Source: Bacillota bacterium (GTDB taxonomy: Bacteria > Bacillota > Clostridia > Acetivibrionales > DSM-1351). Taken from it: a stretch of 7,553 bases of DNA. This document shows positions 1 to 6,592 of the stretch, one piece after another. The notes under the pieces were generated by a model. The model did not search any database. It was not told the origin of the DNA and saw only the letters and a program-made list of their open reading frames with translations. Location: assembly GCA_023412635.1 (NCBI GenBank), contig JAEYNI010000208.1, positions 1 to 7,553 on the forward strand, read 5' to 3'. Position 1 is the stretch's first letter. Each line of letters starts with the position of its first letter. The position numbers and the translations under genes were made by a program.

Positions 1-689
1 CCACCATTTAACGGATGATTGTTTTCCAGGTAGCAGGTATTATGCCCGGTTCCCATTATTGAACCGACATCTGCCTCCTGATAGCTGTACATGGCTACCA
101 GCAAGGTTCCAACGGTATCATTAAGAATAGCCACTGGTTCGATATTAATGTTTCTGGCCTTTAATGCATCTGCAAGAAGCTTGTTAATATTCTGTCCCTC
201 TACACCTGAGGTTGCAATTTCTTTAGTCCAGTGAATCAAATATGCTTCGTTAATACCTTCCTGTCTGCAGGGAAAGGAAAAGGTATTCCCAAGATACATG
301 CTTTCACCCGGTTCTGTTATGCTTTCCATACATTCTGCCATGAATCCAAACAGTTTATCTGCGGTGATTTCTGCCTTTGTAAGATCAAAGTACTTCTCCT
401 TGTTAATAAGTTTTTCCTTTATCTCCCCAAGCTTTTCAAAATTGCCGTTTTCAATCTTAAACTTTGTACATCTCAGATTGGTTCCGCCCATATCCATAGT
501 CATAAAAACGCCCTTTTCCTTACCGGTAGGCTTTCCTATATAGGATGGAAGCATTTTTAAACAGGTTTTCTCACCTCTAAGGCCGGCCTCCAAAGTATCT
601 TTAAAAAGTTCTGCGATGCGTAGCATACTTTCTCTGCCAACTTCAAATGAATTTAGAACATTAGTTAATATATCATTGTTAATCCCCAT
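1..689 (-). CDS. Hexokinase, eukaryotic-type family (N-terminal 230 residues; 3' end outside window)
   Basis: ATP-dependent cytoplasmic hexose kinase that would make glucose-6-phosphate (or a similar hexose phosphate) at the entry to glycolysis. I translated it from the minus strand: ATG at 689-687 follows AGAGGTG (694-700) at 4 nt, and the frame stays open to the window edge. Motifs match the yeast/mammalian hexokinase family rather than ROK or Glk glucokinases: LPSYIGKPTGKEKG (47-60), phosphate-binding DMGGTNLR (66-73), the sugar-binding signature GNTFSFPCRQ (134-143), WTK (154-156), ILNDTVGTL (188-196) with the presumed catalytic base Asp191, and a second phosphate loop GTGHN (213-217). 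The usual family length is about 450-500 residues, so roughly half is missing here. It has its own promoter just upstream. Substrate preference cannot be read from the sequence. Family assignment is firm. Confidence 0.93.
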   Translation of the reverse strand, partial: MGINNDILTNVLNSFEVGRESMLRIAELFKDTLEAGLRGEKTCLKMLPSYIGKPTGKEKGVFMTMDMGGTNLRCTKFKIENGNFEKLGEIKEKLINKEKYFDLTKAEITADKLFGFMAECMESITEPGESMYLGNTFSFPCRQEGINEAYLIHWTKEIATSGVEGQNINKLLADALKARNINIEPVAILNDTVGTLLVAMYSYQEADVGSIMGTGHNTCYLENNHPLNG

Positions 690-754
690 AGAGCACCTCT
701 TATGTATTAAATTTATTGATATCTGATTTAATGTAATTTTATTCTATTATTCTG

Positions 755-783
755 ATTTTATTTTATATACCATATTTGGTCAA
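755..783 (-). promoter_or_regulatory. Sigma-A-type promoter for the hexokinase gene
   Basis: On the minus strand TTGACC (783-778) and TAAAAT (760-755) are separated by exactly 17 bp, 5/6 matches to each consensus hexamer. The implied transcript start, near 748, leaves a leader of about 60 nt before the hexokinase ATG. It sits between the stop of the upstream gene (817) and the hexokinase start. I saw no obvious catabolite-response operator around it. Confidence 0.65.
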
Positions 784-816
784 GCAAGAATAAGCATTTT
801 TTCTAATTTATCTTGC

Positions 817-1668
817 TTATCTTGATATTAAACTATTAATATACGACATAATCTTCAGTAGCTGGTCTGTCCTTTCATTTTCATAAAATAATTCAAGCTT
901 TCTTTCGGAGTTAAAAATATACTTCATTATCATACCTTTCCCTGTAGCTTCCAGGGTAACATTCTTTAATGCACGCAGCGGTACGTGAATAAGATTACCT
1001 GAAATGTTATGATTTGCTCGAGAAGTTGTCCTTTCAATAAAAATAACAATTTCATTTTTGGTCATAATAGTAAAATGAGTCGGAGTCATAATTTTACTAA
1101 AAACCAAGCCCGGATAATTATATACCTTCTTTTGCTTAATACTGCATATAATTGTAGCCTTCTCCAATATAGCCGCCTTGGCTATTGCTGCACCCAAATA
1201 TTTGTTTTCCTCTGCGTCCGAAAAAGCAAAATCTGAATAATTTTCCTCTTCAGCACAAAAGGAGTTTTCAATCAGCTTTTTACGAAGTTCAACCAATAAA
1301 CCGTTTACAAGGTCATTTACATTTGAATCGTAAAAAATACGTTCCATTAATTCGAATTTATAATCAATTGTTATACAATTTGAGTTTGGGAGGCCTTCAT
1401 TTACAACAAAGTTAATTTCCTCAAAAGTTAACTTAAGCTTTGAAATGCTGTTGTTAATATTTTTTATAATTAAAAGCTTTGTACTATAAATCAATATAAG
1501 CTTCTCCAATGATTCCTCCCTATGGAGCATCAAATTCGAGCATAGTATTATCTTATAGGGCTTAAGCTCATCTTCGCTTAAGCACCTGTAGTACTGAGGA
1601 AAGTAAGTTTTTAAGCTATCAATATCTATAATGGGCTCGGCAGCAATAGACCTATCCGATGAAAACAT
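817..1668 (-). CDS. Unrecognised protein with two tandem PH-like (bacterial PH) domains
   Basis: A 283-residue protein I do not recognise by name. Two stretches, about 45-132 and 188-281, share one pattern: a pair of hydrophobic strands (LILIYSTKLLIIK; FTIMTKNEIVIFIE), a strand of the type 'L-x-L-x-F-x-x-I / V-P-L-x-A-L-K-x-V-x-L', a paired strand (CITIDYKF; GMIMKYIF), a strand ending in F-Y, and a closing amphipathic helix (VNDLVNGLLVELRKKL; TDQLLKIMSYINSLI). That is the layout of bacterial PH-like domains, so an internal duplication is likely. The 135-185 linker is acidic and then Ala-rich. There is no signal peptide or membrane segment, so it is probably cytoplasmic. The start is ATG 1668, 5 nt after AAGGAG (1674-1679). 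A GTG at 1674 is in frame but overlaps that ribosome binding site. It has its own promoter and no visible terminator before the hexokinase promoter. Function unknown; PH-like fold is inference from pattern. Confidence 0.85.
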   Translation of the reverse strand: MFSSDRSIAAEPIIDIDSLKTYFPQYYRCLSEDELKPYKIILCSNLMLHREESLEKLILIYSTKLLIIKNINNSISKLKLTFEEINFVVNEGLPNSNCITIDYKFELMERIFYDSNVNDLVNGLLVELRKKLIENSFCAEEENYSDFAFSDAEENKYLGAAIAKAAILEKATIICSIKQKKVYNYPGLVFSKIMTPTHFTIMTKNEIVIFIERTTSRANHNISGNLIHVPLRALKNVTLEATGKGMIMKYIFNSERKLELFYENERTDQLLKIMSYINSLISR

Positions 1669-1724
1669 ACACACTCCTTAATATCTTTTATGATATAATT
1701 AATACAAATAAATCGTTAAGTATA

Positions 1725-1753
1725 ATTGTACAAAATTATATAATTTTTGTAAA
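1725..1753 (-). promoter_or_regulatory. Sigma-A-type promoter for the PH-like gene
   Basis: On the minus strand TTTACA (1753-1748) and TACAAT (1730-1725) are separated by 17 bp, 5/6 matches each. The predicted start near 1718 leaves a leader of about 50 nt. The spacer is a perfect palindrome, listed separately. Confidence 0.6.
1732..1747. promoter_or_regulatory. Perfect 16-bp AT palindrome filling a promoter spacer (candidate operator)
   Basis: AAAATTATATAATTTT is its own reverse complement and fills 16 of the 17 spacer bases between the -35 and -10 of the PH-like gene. A further AC (1730-1731) and GT (1749-1750) pair outside it across a single extra T. Position suggests a repressor site. 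AT-rich composition makes chance palindromes commoner, so the functional call is inference. Confidence 0.35.
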
Positions 1754-1913
1754 ATGCTTAATTAAAATTACTCTTGCATTTATATGTTTTGTATTAGAAT
1801 CTTTATGCAATCAATAATTTCATTTGAGCAACGACGCTCTCTTCAGATATAGGATGTTTAGAGAAGAGCTTATCCATAAAAGAAATTTATACTTTCCATA
1901 TAGACTATGAAAT

Positions 1914-1943
1914 AAAGCCTGCGCTTGCAGGCTTTGCTTTTTT
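1914..1943. terminator. Intrinsic terminator, possibly bidirectional, after the amidase gene
   Basis: AAAGCCTGC (1914-1922) and GCAGGCTTT (1927-1935) form a perfect 9-bp stem with a GCTT loop. It starts 20 nt past the amidase stop, where a terminator for that gene is expected. On the minus strand the GC part is followed by TTTATTT. On the plus strand it is followed by GC and then six T (1938-1943), so it could also end a plus-strand transcript. Confidence 0.75.
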
Positions 1944-1955
1944 GTATTTGTATAA

Positions 1956-2822
1956 CTATTCAGCTGATCTGACGGATTTATGGTAGTTTTCCACACCTTC
2001 TACTATTCCTGAAACTATTTTATTCTGGTAGTCATCTGTGTTTAACAGCCTATCCTCGTCAGGATTTGTCATAAACCCCATCTCCAAAAGTACTACAGGT
2101 ATTTTAGACCAGTTAAATCCTGTTAGGTCAGTGCTCTTTACTGTTCCCTTGGATTCAGCCTCGGTATTTTTAAGAACAGCTTCCATTATATATTTTCCGG
2201 CCAGGGCACTTTTCTCAAGCAAATCCTTATCCTTAATATACTTGCTTCCCGGCACCATCATAAGTACTCCTGCAACATTTTTATCAATAGACCCATTTGC
2301 ATGGATTCTTATGGTCAAATCAGCACCGGATGAGTTCCAAAACTCGGTTCTTTCTATATTGGTCATATTACAAACATTGTTTTCTCTTACCATTACTATT
2401 TTAGCTCCTTTTTCAGCCAGAGCTTTTCTAAGCTTTAATGAAACTGACAGATTAAGACTTTCTTCAGTTACTTTTGTTACTGTGCCAACTGTTCCACTGG
2501 CTGTCGCTGCTTTCATAATTTGGGAGCCGGGTGCTACAGGCTCTGTTTTTCTAACCTTCTCTGTTAATTTACCATGTCCTGGATCTATGCATATTGTCAA
2601 GCCTTCCAAGATACCCTTTTCTTCAATTTTAAATTTATCGGTCTCATTTTGTGTTTTGTCAGCCGCATTTTTAGTTTCATTGGCCACATTTTTAACTTCT
2701 GTAGCTGTATCTTGGTATGTTGAATTCTCCATGCTGCTGACGGTTTCCTGATAGCTTCCCATACAACCAACGAATAATGAAAATGTGATCAATATAATTA
2801 TTGTTTTATAGAAATTCTTCAT
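1956..2822 (-). CDS. N-acetylmuramoyl-L-alanine amidase, lipoprotein, Amidase_3 family
   Basis: Zinc-dependent cell-wall hydrolase that cuts the bond between N-acetylmuramic acid and L-alanine of the peptidoglycan stem peptide. Numbering below starts at TTG 2825. The N-terminus is a hydrophobic signal (5-20) ending in FVGC with Cys21 as the probable lipidated residue, so the enzyme is likely anchored outside the membrane. A low-complexity, Asn/Thr/Lys-rich tether follows (about 25-70). The catalytic domain (75-285) shows DPGHG (His84), EESLN (Glu121), IRIHANGS (His175) and the catalytic LLEMGF (Glu248), plus APGS, typical of the clostridial CwlC-like branch. No separate wall-binding repeats are present, so lipid anchoring may take their place. 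The start is ambiguous: AGGAG (2834-2838) lies 8 nt from TTG 2825 and 11 nt from the adjacent ATG 2822; I list the ATG. The gene is monocistronic, with its own promoter and terminator. A role in growth, division or sporulation cannot be distinguished. Confidence 0.93.
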   Translation of the reverse strand: MKNFYKTIIILITFSLFVGCMGSYQETVSSMENSTYQDTATEVKNVANETKNAADKTQNETDKFKIEEKGILEGLTICIDPGHGKLTEKVRKTEPVAPGSQIMKAATASGTVGTVTKVTEESLNLSVSLKLRKALAEKGAKIVMVRENNVCNMTNIERTEFWNSSGADLTIRIHANGSIDKNVAGVLMMVPGSKYIKDKDLLEKSALAGKYIMEAVLKNTEAESKGTVKSTDLTGFNWSKIPVVLLEMGFMTNPDEDRLLNTDDYQNKIVSGIVEGVENYHKSVRSAE

Positions 2823-2918
2823 CAAAAATATTACTCCTATCCTGTAAGGTAGTTTAACTTATATTGGAACTATCATCTATATAATTCGCCTGATTATATA
2901 TTTGAATATTTCTAAATT

Positions 2919-2927
2919 ATTATACCA
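2919..2927 (-). promoter_or_regulatory. Extended -10 promoter for the amidase gene
   Basis: On the minus strand TGGTATAAT (2927-2919) is a perfect extended -10 (TG-n-TATAAT). No good -35 lies 16-18 bp upstream, which fits an extended -10 promoter. The predicted leader is about 90 nt. Confidence 0.5.
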
Positions 2928-3005
2928 AACAATTGTAGAAGTGATAGAAACAACAGTTTTTTATCAGTACAACTTCTGTTATAACATAAATTAATTAATC
3001 TGGAC

Positions 3006-3037
3006 AATAAAACAGTTCCGGTTACCCGGAACTGTTT
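3006..3037 (-). terminator. Intrinsic terminator of the chemoreceptor gene
   Basis: AAACAGTTCCGG (3010-3021) pairs perfectly over 12 bp with CCGGAACTGTTT (3026-3037) around a 4-nt loop. On the minus strand the stem ends in TTT and runs into TATT, a short U-rich tail. It lies about 33 nt beyond the chemoreceptor stop codon and is the strongest hairpin in the window. Confidence 0.85.
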
Positions 3038-3044
3038 AGTAAAG

Positions 3045-3080
3045 CTTATTCTATCTCTTATTCTATCGCTTATTCTGTTT
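3045..3080. repeat. Three tandem 12-bp repeats across the chemoreceptor stop codon
   Basis: The plus strand reads CTTATTCTATCT, CTTATTCTATCG, CTTATTCTGTTT. The first two units differ only at the last base; the third is degenerate at its end. Because the unit is a multiple of three, each copy brings GAA-TAA back in the reading frame of the chemoreceptor, giving in-frame stops at 3072-3070, 3060-3058 and 3048-3046. Confidence 0.8.
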
Positions 3081-5325
3081 TAAATTTATCCAGCTCTCTA
3101 TTCAAGGCTGCGGCAACTTCCTTCAGTTCCTGTGCATTATTGGCAAGTTCTTCTGCGGATGCCATCTGTTGTTGTGTACTTGCGGAAATTTCCTGAGTAG
3201 TTGCTGCCGATTCCTCAGCCACGGCAGAAATATTTTCCATTGATTCCAGAACTTTTTCCTTGGATTTCATAATATTTCCAACAGATTTTTCTGTTCTCTC
3301 AATATTAGTTATTACCTCCTGCATTGCAGTGAATACTGTTTTAAACATCTCCTCGGTACTATTAACAGACTGTATTTGTTCGCTTACAACAGCATTTGAA
3401 TTCATAACCTCTTCAACCGTATCGTTGGTTTTCTTACCGATTGAAGCTACGATATTGTTGATATTGCTTGTGAATTCCTTTGACTGTTCAGCAAGCTTCT
3501 TAACCTCATTCGCAACAACAGCAAAGCCTTTTCCTGCCTCTCCGGCACGGGCAGCTTCTATGGAAGCATTCAATGACAGAAGGTTGGTTTGCTCTGAAAT
3601 ACCAATCATAATCTTAAGTATCTTCTGAATTTCCTTCATACTGTTACTCAAGTCAGTAATATTATTGGAAACCCTGTTTGTAGTCTCACTAACCTGATTT
3701 GATTTTATATTTAATTCATTAATTGTTTTAGAAGCATTTTCACTAAGATTATTTATTTTATTGGCTATGGCTGTAACCTGTAAAACGTCATCACTCACAT
3801 AAGTAATACCTTCCGACAGCTTGTCCATGTGAGCAACACTGTCATTGATTTCATTTGCCTGATCTGTTGCACCTTTAGCTATCTGTTCTACAGTCACCGA
3901 CACCTGCTCGGAGGAAGTATAAGTCGCATCTGAGGCAGCTGCTATCTTAGTTGCAGCACTAATAACATTCATTGATGATCGTCTCACCTGTGAAACAAGT
4001 GCGTTGATATTTGAAAGCATATCATTATAGTTTCTACAGACTTCACCTATCTCGTCTCTTTCATAATCATCAATATGGCTTGTCAAATCACCTTCCTTTG
4101 CTCTCTTCATGGTAAGAACAAGTTTATTCAAAGGAGTCGAAACACTTCTCGATATGACAGTACACAAAACCAAAGCAAAGATAATACATAAAATTCCTAT
4201 AACTAATATATTCCTTCCGAGGTCATATGCATCGTTGTTCAAATAACTGTATGGCACAACTGATACTACGTACCAGTCCTTGTCCTCATCTATCTGTGAA
4301 TATGAAACAAGACTGAAATCCTTGTTGACATTCATCTCAATGTTCCCGGATTTTCTCTGTTCATACTTTATTTTATTTTTTACCTTTTCATCCAATTCTT
4401 TTTTTATTCTATCTCCTATGCTCTTCGATGCATCATTTGACACGCTCAGGGGAAATACGGCCTCATCTCTTGATGCTAATATCTTACCCGTTGAGTCTAG
4501 AACTAGAATAGGGAAATTATTACCGGTTTTTTCGTCTTTACCTATGTTCAGGTTATTGAAAGATACTGCCAGAAAATTATCCTTGGGGATAACTACCATT
4601 TTCGCAGCAACACCTCCGCTTGCCAGAGAATTGATGTTCTTCCTTGCCCCCAGAACAGCTTTTTCTTTTCCTGAAGACGTAATAGTAATATCTGTCCACT
4701 CAAGCTTCTTTGTGTCAAAATTAGCCATTTGCTCATTGTCTAATGTAATGCTAGCTGCATTATAAACTTCGGGTCTATCAAATTTTTCTCCGTGAAAAAA
4801 CCCGACAAACTGAATATCTTTTGTTGTTGCGAATTTATTTGTTAGAAAATCGGATATTAATCTTGATTGCATTAATCTCTCATACTCGTCTGCCGAAGTG
4901 TCTTTTGTTACTGCATCCTGGACTACTGAAGACAGACCAACATCCATTATGTAGTTTTCTACACGTTCTATTTCATTGTTCAAAACTACACTAGTCTGGC
5001 TTGTGACCTGAAGTGAATAGGTTTTTACCTTATTATCTATTGTACTCGTTGAGCTGGTGTATGAAAATATTCCGGTTATGAGCAGCGTAGCAACCAACAA
5101 TATTACAAAGGATGCTATAAGTCTGGTCTGAATTTTCACTTTTCTCAAAAGAAAAAAGTTGTTTGACATTTCTTTAATATTCGACATATTTTCGTTACTT
5201 ACAAAACTGTTATTTCCAGACTGACTGACCTTTGTTTTATGTAGCTTTTTAATTAGCGATGAAGCCGAAGATACCACTTTTTCAAGGATTTCCCTAATTT
5301 TCGTTATTGCCGGCTTGATATTCAT
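3070..5325 (-). CDS. Methyl-accepting chemotaxis protein with dCache-like sensor
   Basis: Transmembrane chemoreceptor that signals through CheW/CheA to the flagellar motor; 751 residues. Layout: a cytoplasmic, Lys/Ser-rich extension (1-67); TM1 (about 69-89); a large extracellular sensor (about 90-370) with the length and strand pattern of a dCache domain; TM2 (about 373-393); HAMP (about 393-445, with TPLNKL and RDEIGEV); then the coiled-coil signalling domain (about 455-745). The conserved hairpin tip is intact (EAARAGEAGKGFAVVANEV, 590-608). The protein ends in DKFKTE, so there is no C-terminal CheR-docking pentapeptide. ATG 5325 follows GAGG (5334-5337) at 8 nt. A later Met47 would remove most of the extension but has no ribosome binding site. 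The gene is monocistronic, with two candidate promoters upstream and a strong terminator downstream. The ligand cannot be inferred; small molecules such as amino acids or sugars are usual for dCache receptors. Confidence 0.95.
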   Translation of the reverse strand: MNIKPAITKIREILEKVVSSASSLIKKLHKTKVSQSGNNSFVSNENMSNIKEMSNNFFLLRKVKIQTRLIASFVILLVATLLITGIFSYTSSTSTIDNKVKTYSLQVTSQTSVVLNNEIERVENYIMDVGLSSVVQDAVTKDTSADEYERLMQSRLISDFLTNKFATTKDIQFVGFFHGEKFDRPEVYNAASITLDNEQMANFDTKKLEWTDITITSSGKEKAVLGARKNINSLASGGVAAKMVVIPKDNFLAVSFNNLNIGKDEKTGNNFPILVLDSTGKILASRDEAVFPLSVSNDASKSIGDRIKKELDEKVKNKIKYEQRKSGNIEMNVNKDFSLVSYSQIDEDKDWYVVSVVPYSYLNNDAYDLGRNILVIGILCIIFALVLCTVISRSVSTPLNKLVLTMKRAKEGDLTSHIDDYERDEIGEVCRNYNDMLSNINALVSQVRRSSMNVISAATKIAAASDATYTSSEQVSVTVEQIAKGATDQANEINDSVAHMDKLSEGITYVSDDVLQVTAIANKINNLSENASKTINELNIKSNQVSETTNRVSNNITDLSNSMKEIQKILKIMIGISEQTNLLSLNASIEAARAGEAGKGFAVVANEVKKLAEQSKEFTSNINNIVASIGKKTNDTVEEVMNSNAVVSEQIQSVNSTEEMFKTVFTAMQEVITNIERTEKSVGNIMKSKEKVLESMENISAVAEESAATTQEISASTQQQMASAEELANNAQELKEVAAALNRELDKFKTE

Positions 5326-5399
5326 AAAACTCGCCTCACGTTCCTATTGAATTTAGTGATTCGACACTATTCTCTCTCTACCTCTATAATACTTCACCA

Positions 5400-5428
5400 A
5401 CTATATTTAATCAAGTAAATTTTGACAA
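5400..5428 (-). promoter_or_regulatory. Proximal sigma-A-type promoter of the chemoreceptor gene
   Basis: On the minus strand TTGTCA (5428-5423) and TATAGT (5405-5400) are separated by 17 bp, 5/6 matches each. The start near 5393 would give a leader of about 70 nt. It lies downstream of the candidate sigma-D site, so the gene may have vegetative and motility-linked promoters. Confidence 0.55.
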
Positions 5429-5528
5429 TCACAACCCTAAAACAGCAAGTTATTTTTGTATAATATTCATGTTTATTTTACAAATTCTGACAACTATCTT
5501 TCTATTAATTTGATTGTTTGAACAACCT

Positions 5529-5557
5529 ATATCGGCATAAAAGACTTTTTCACTTTA
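5529..5557 (-). promoter_or_regulatory. Candidate sigma-D (flagellar/chemotaxis) promoter of the chemoreceptor gene
   Basis: On the minus strand GCCGATAT (5536-5529) is a perfect match to the sigma-D/FliA-class -10 box. TAAA (5557-5554) lies 17 nt upstream rather than the usual 15 or so. The TAAA falls in the last codons of the upstream protease gene. Control of a chemoreceptor by the motility sigma factor is well established in Firmicutes. The implied leader is about 195 nt. The off-length spacer is the weak point. Confidence 0.55.
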
Positions 5558-6566
5558 ATGGATTTGTAAGAAGAGCTACCGCGGCAACTGTAACGAATAT
5601 CAAGATTAACGCCAAAGAAAAAACAGATATTTTTTTATAACTCAGTACATTAATAACTCTTTTACTTATACTTGAACTGCCGAAAGCCGACATCACCCGA
5701 TATTGCCGTTCTGTTCCTACAGCCAGTAATGTCTGTGCATAGTCTTTTCTTTCATCAGATGTAAGCTCTTTTACAGCCCTTAAATCGCAAGTTAACTCCA
5801 TATCCTCTGTAAATTTATTCATAAAAATCCATGCTAGTGGGTTAAACCAGTGCAGACAGGCTGTAAGCAGAGAAACAATCCTGATTAAATTATCTTTTCT
5901 TTTCACATGAACATTCTCATGTAAAATAATGTACTTAAGTCCAGGCTCCCCAAGACATCCTTTCGGAATCAAAATCCTCTGTCGGATAACACCCTGTACC
6001 ATAGGCGTGTCAATTATCTCACAGATATATACCGGGGCAGCCGCCTTTGTACTAAATTCATTGAAATACTTAACAGGCTCGTTAATGAATAACGGTTCGT
6101 CAACTGTAATATTCATACCAGGTATGCTGAAGCCTGCTGTGGCTGACTTCAGCCGACTGCAAGTAATAAAATATATTACTCCTGCCAAAATAACGGAACC
6201 TGCTACTCCAATTATCCATACGTAAGATGCTATTGAGAATATTTTTTCCAGCTGACCTGTTTCAAAGGTCACAGGAAAATAAGTATCTGCTGCACCGATT
6301 GAATTGGACATACTCAGGCTAATACTTCTTTCCTTCATACCCGGTACAACCACTACTCTTTTGACCAGAGAACCTGTTAGATTTAAAATACTAACCCTGC
6401 TTGATACTGAAAAAGGTATTATAAGTTTCAGAAGAACAAGGGTCCACATCCAATAAATTGCCAATCTGGGGATATGCTTAATCTTTCTCAGAATCAGAAG
6501 CAGGAGTCCGATTATCGATGCAAAAATACTCATGTTTATTAATGAATAAAAAACTGTGTTCAGCAT
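5550..6566 (-). CDS. M56-family (BlaR1/MecR1-type) membrane metalloprotease without a sensor domain
   Basis: Integral membrane zinc protease, 338 residues, expected to act as anti-repressor by triggering loss of the BlaI-type repressor encoded just upstream. Numbered from ATG 6566: hydrophobic segments at about 4-26 and 34-52, a variable loop (53-110), a segment at 112-135, the protease core with HENVH (216-220) and the third metal ligand in MELTCD (Glu257), and a last segment at 313-333. It stops after that segment, whereas BlaR1/MecR1 continue about 250 residues into an extracellular penicillin-binding domain. The signal is therefore unknown; beta-lactam sensing is not supported. Start: ATG 6566 is 5 nt after GGAGG (6572-6576). 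An in-frame ATG at 6578 overlaps that site and has none of its own, so I reject it. It lies 26 nt behind the repressor gene, in one operon. Confidence 0.92.
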   Translation of the reverse strand: MLNTVFYSLINMSIFASIIGLLLLILRKIKHIPRLAIYWMWTLVLLKLIIPFSVSSRVSILNLTGSLVKRVVVVPGMKERSISLSMSNSIGAADTYFPVTFETGQLEKIFSIASYVWIIGVAGSVILAGVIYFITCSRLKSATAGFSIPGMNITVDEPLFINEPVKYFNEFSTKAAAPVYICEIIDTPMVQGVIRQRILIPKGCLGEPGLKYIILHENVHVKRKDNLIRIVSLLTACLHWFNPLAWIFMNKFTEDMELTCDLRAVKELTSDERKDYAQTLLAVGTERQYRVMSAFGSSSISKRVINVLSYKKISVFSLALILIFVTVAAVALLTNPLK

Positions 6567-6592
6567 GCCACCCTCCATGTCAGCATTGGTAA

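Noticed and set aside
231..560. A 109-codon plus-strand frame opposite the hexokinase gene
   Set aside because: The minus strand here encodes the conserved hexokinase motifs; the plus frame is a shadow.
785..824. Hairpin between the PH-like gene's stop and the hexokinase promoter (CAAGATAAGC against GCTTATTCTTG on the minus strand)
   Set aside because: The stem is AT-rich with a bulge, has a 19-nt loop, and is followed by CTTGACC rather than a T tract, so it does not qualify as an intrinsic terminator.
2038..2751. A 237-codon open frame on the plus strand opposite the amidase gene
   Set aside because: It is the antisense of a conserved catalytic domain with all amidase motifs on the other strand; its translation has no recognisable domain and no ribosome binding site was evident.
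5326..5520. A c-di-GMP (GEMM) or other riboswitch in the long chemoreceptor leader
   Set aside because: Clostridial chemoreceptors often carry one, but I see none of the conserved GEMM-I or GEMM-II sequence blocks; only a 5-bp hairpin (5354-5369) is visible.
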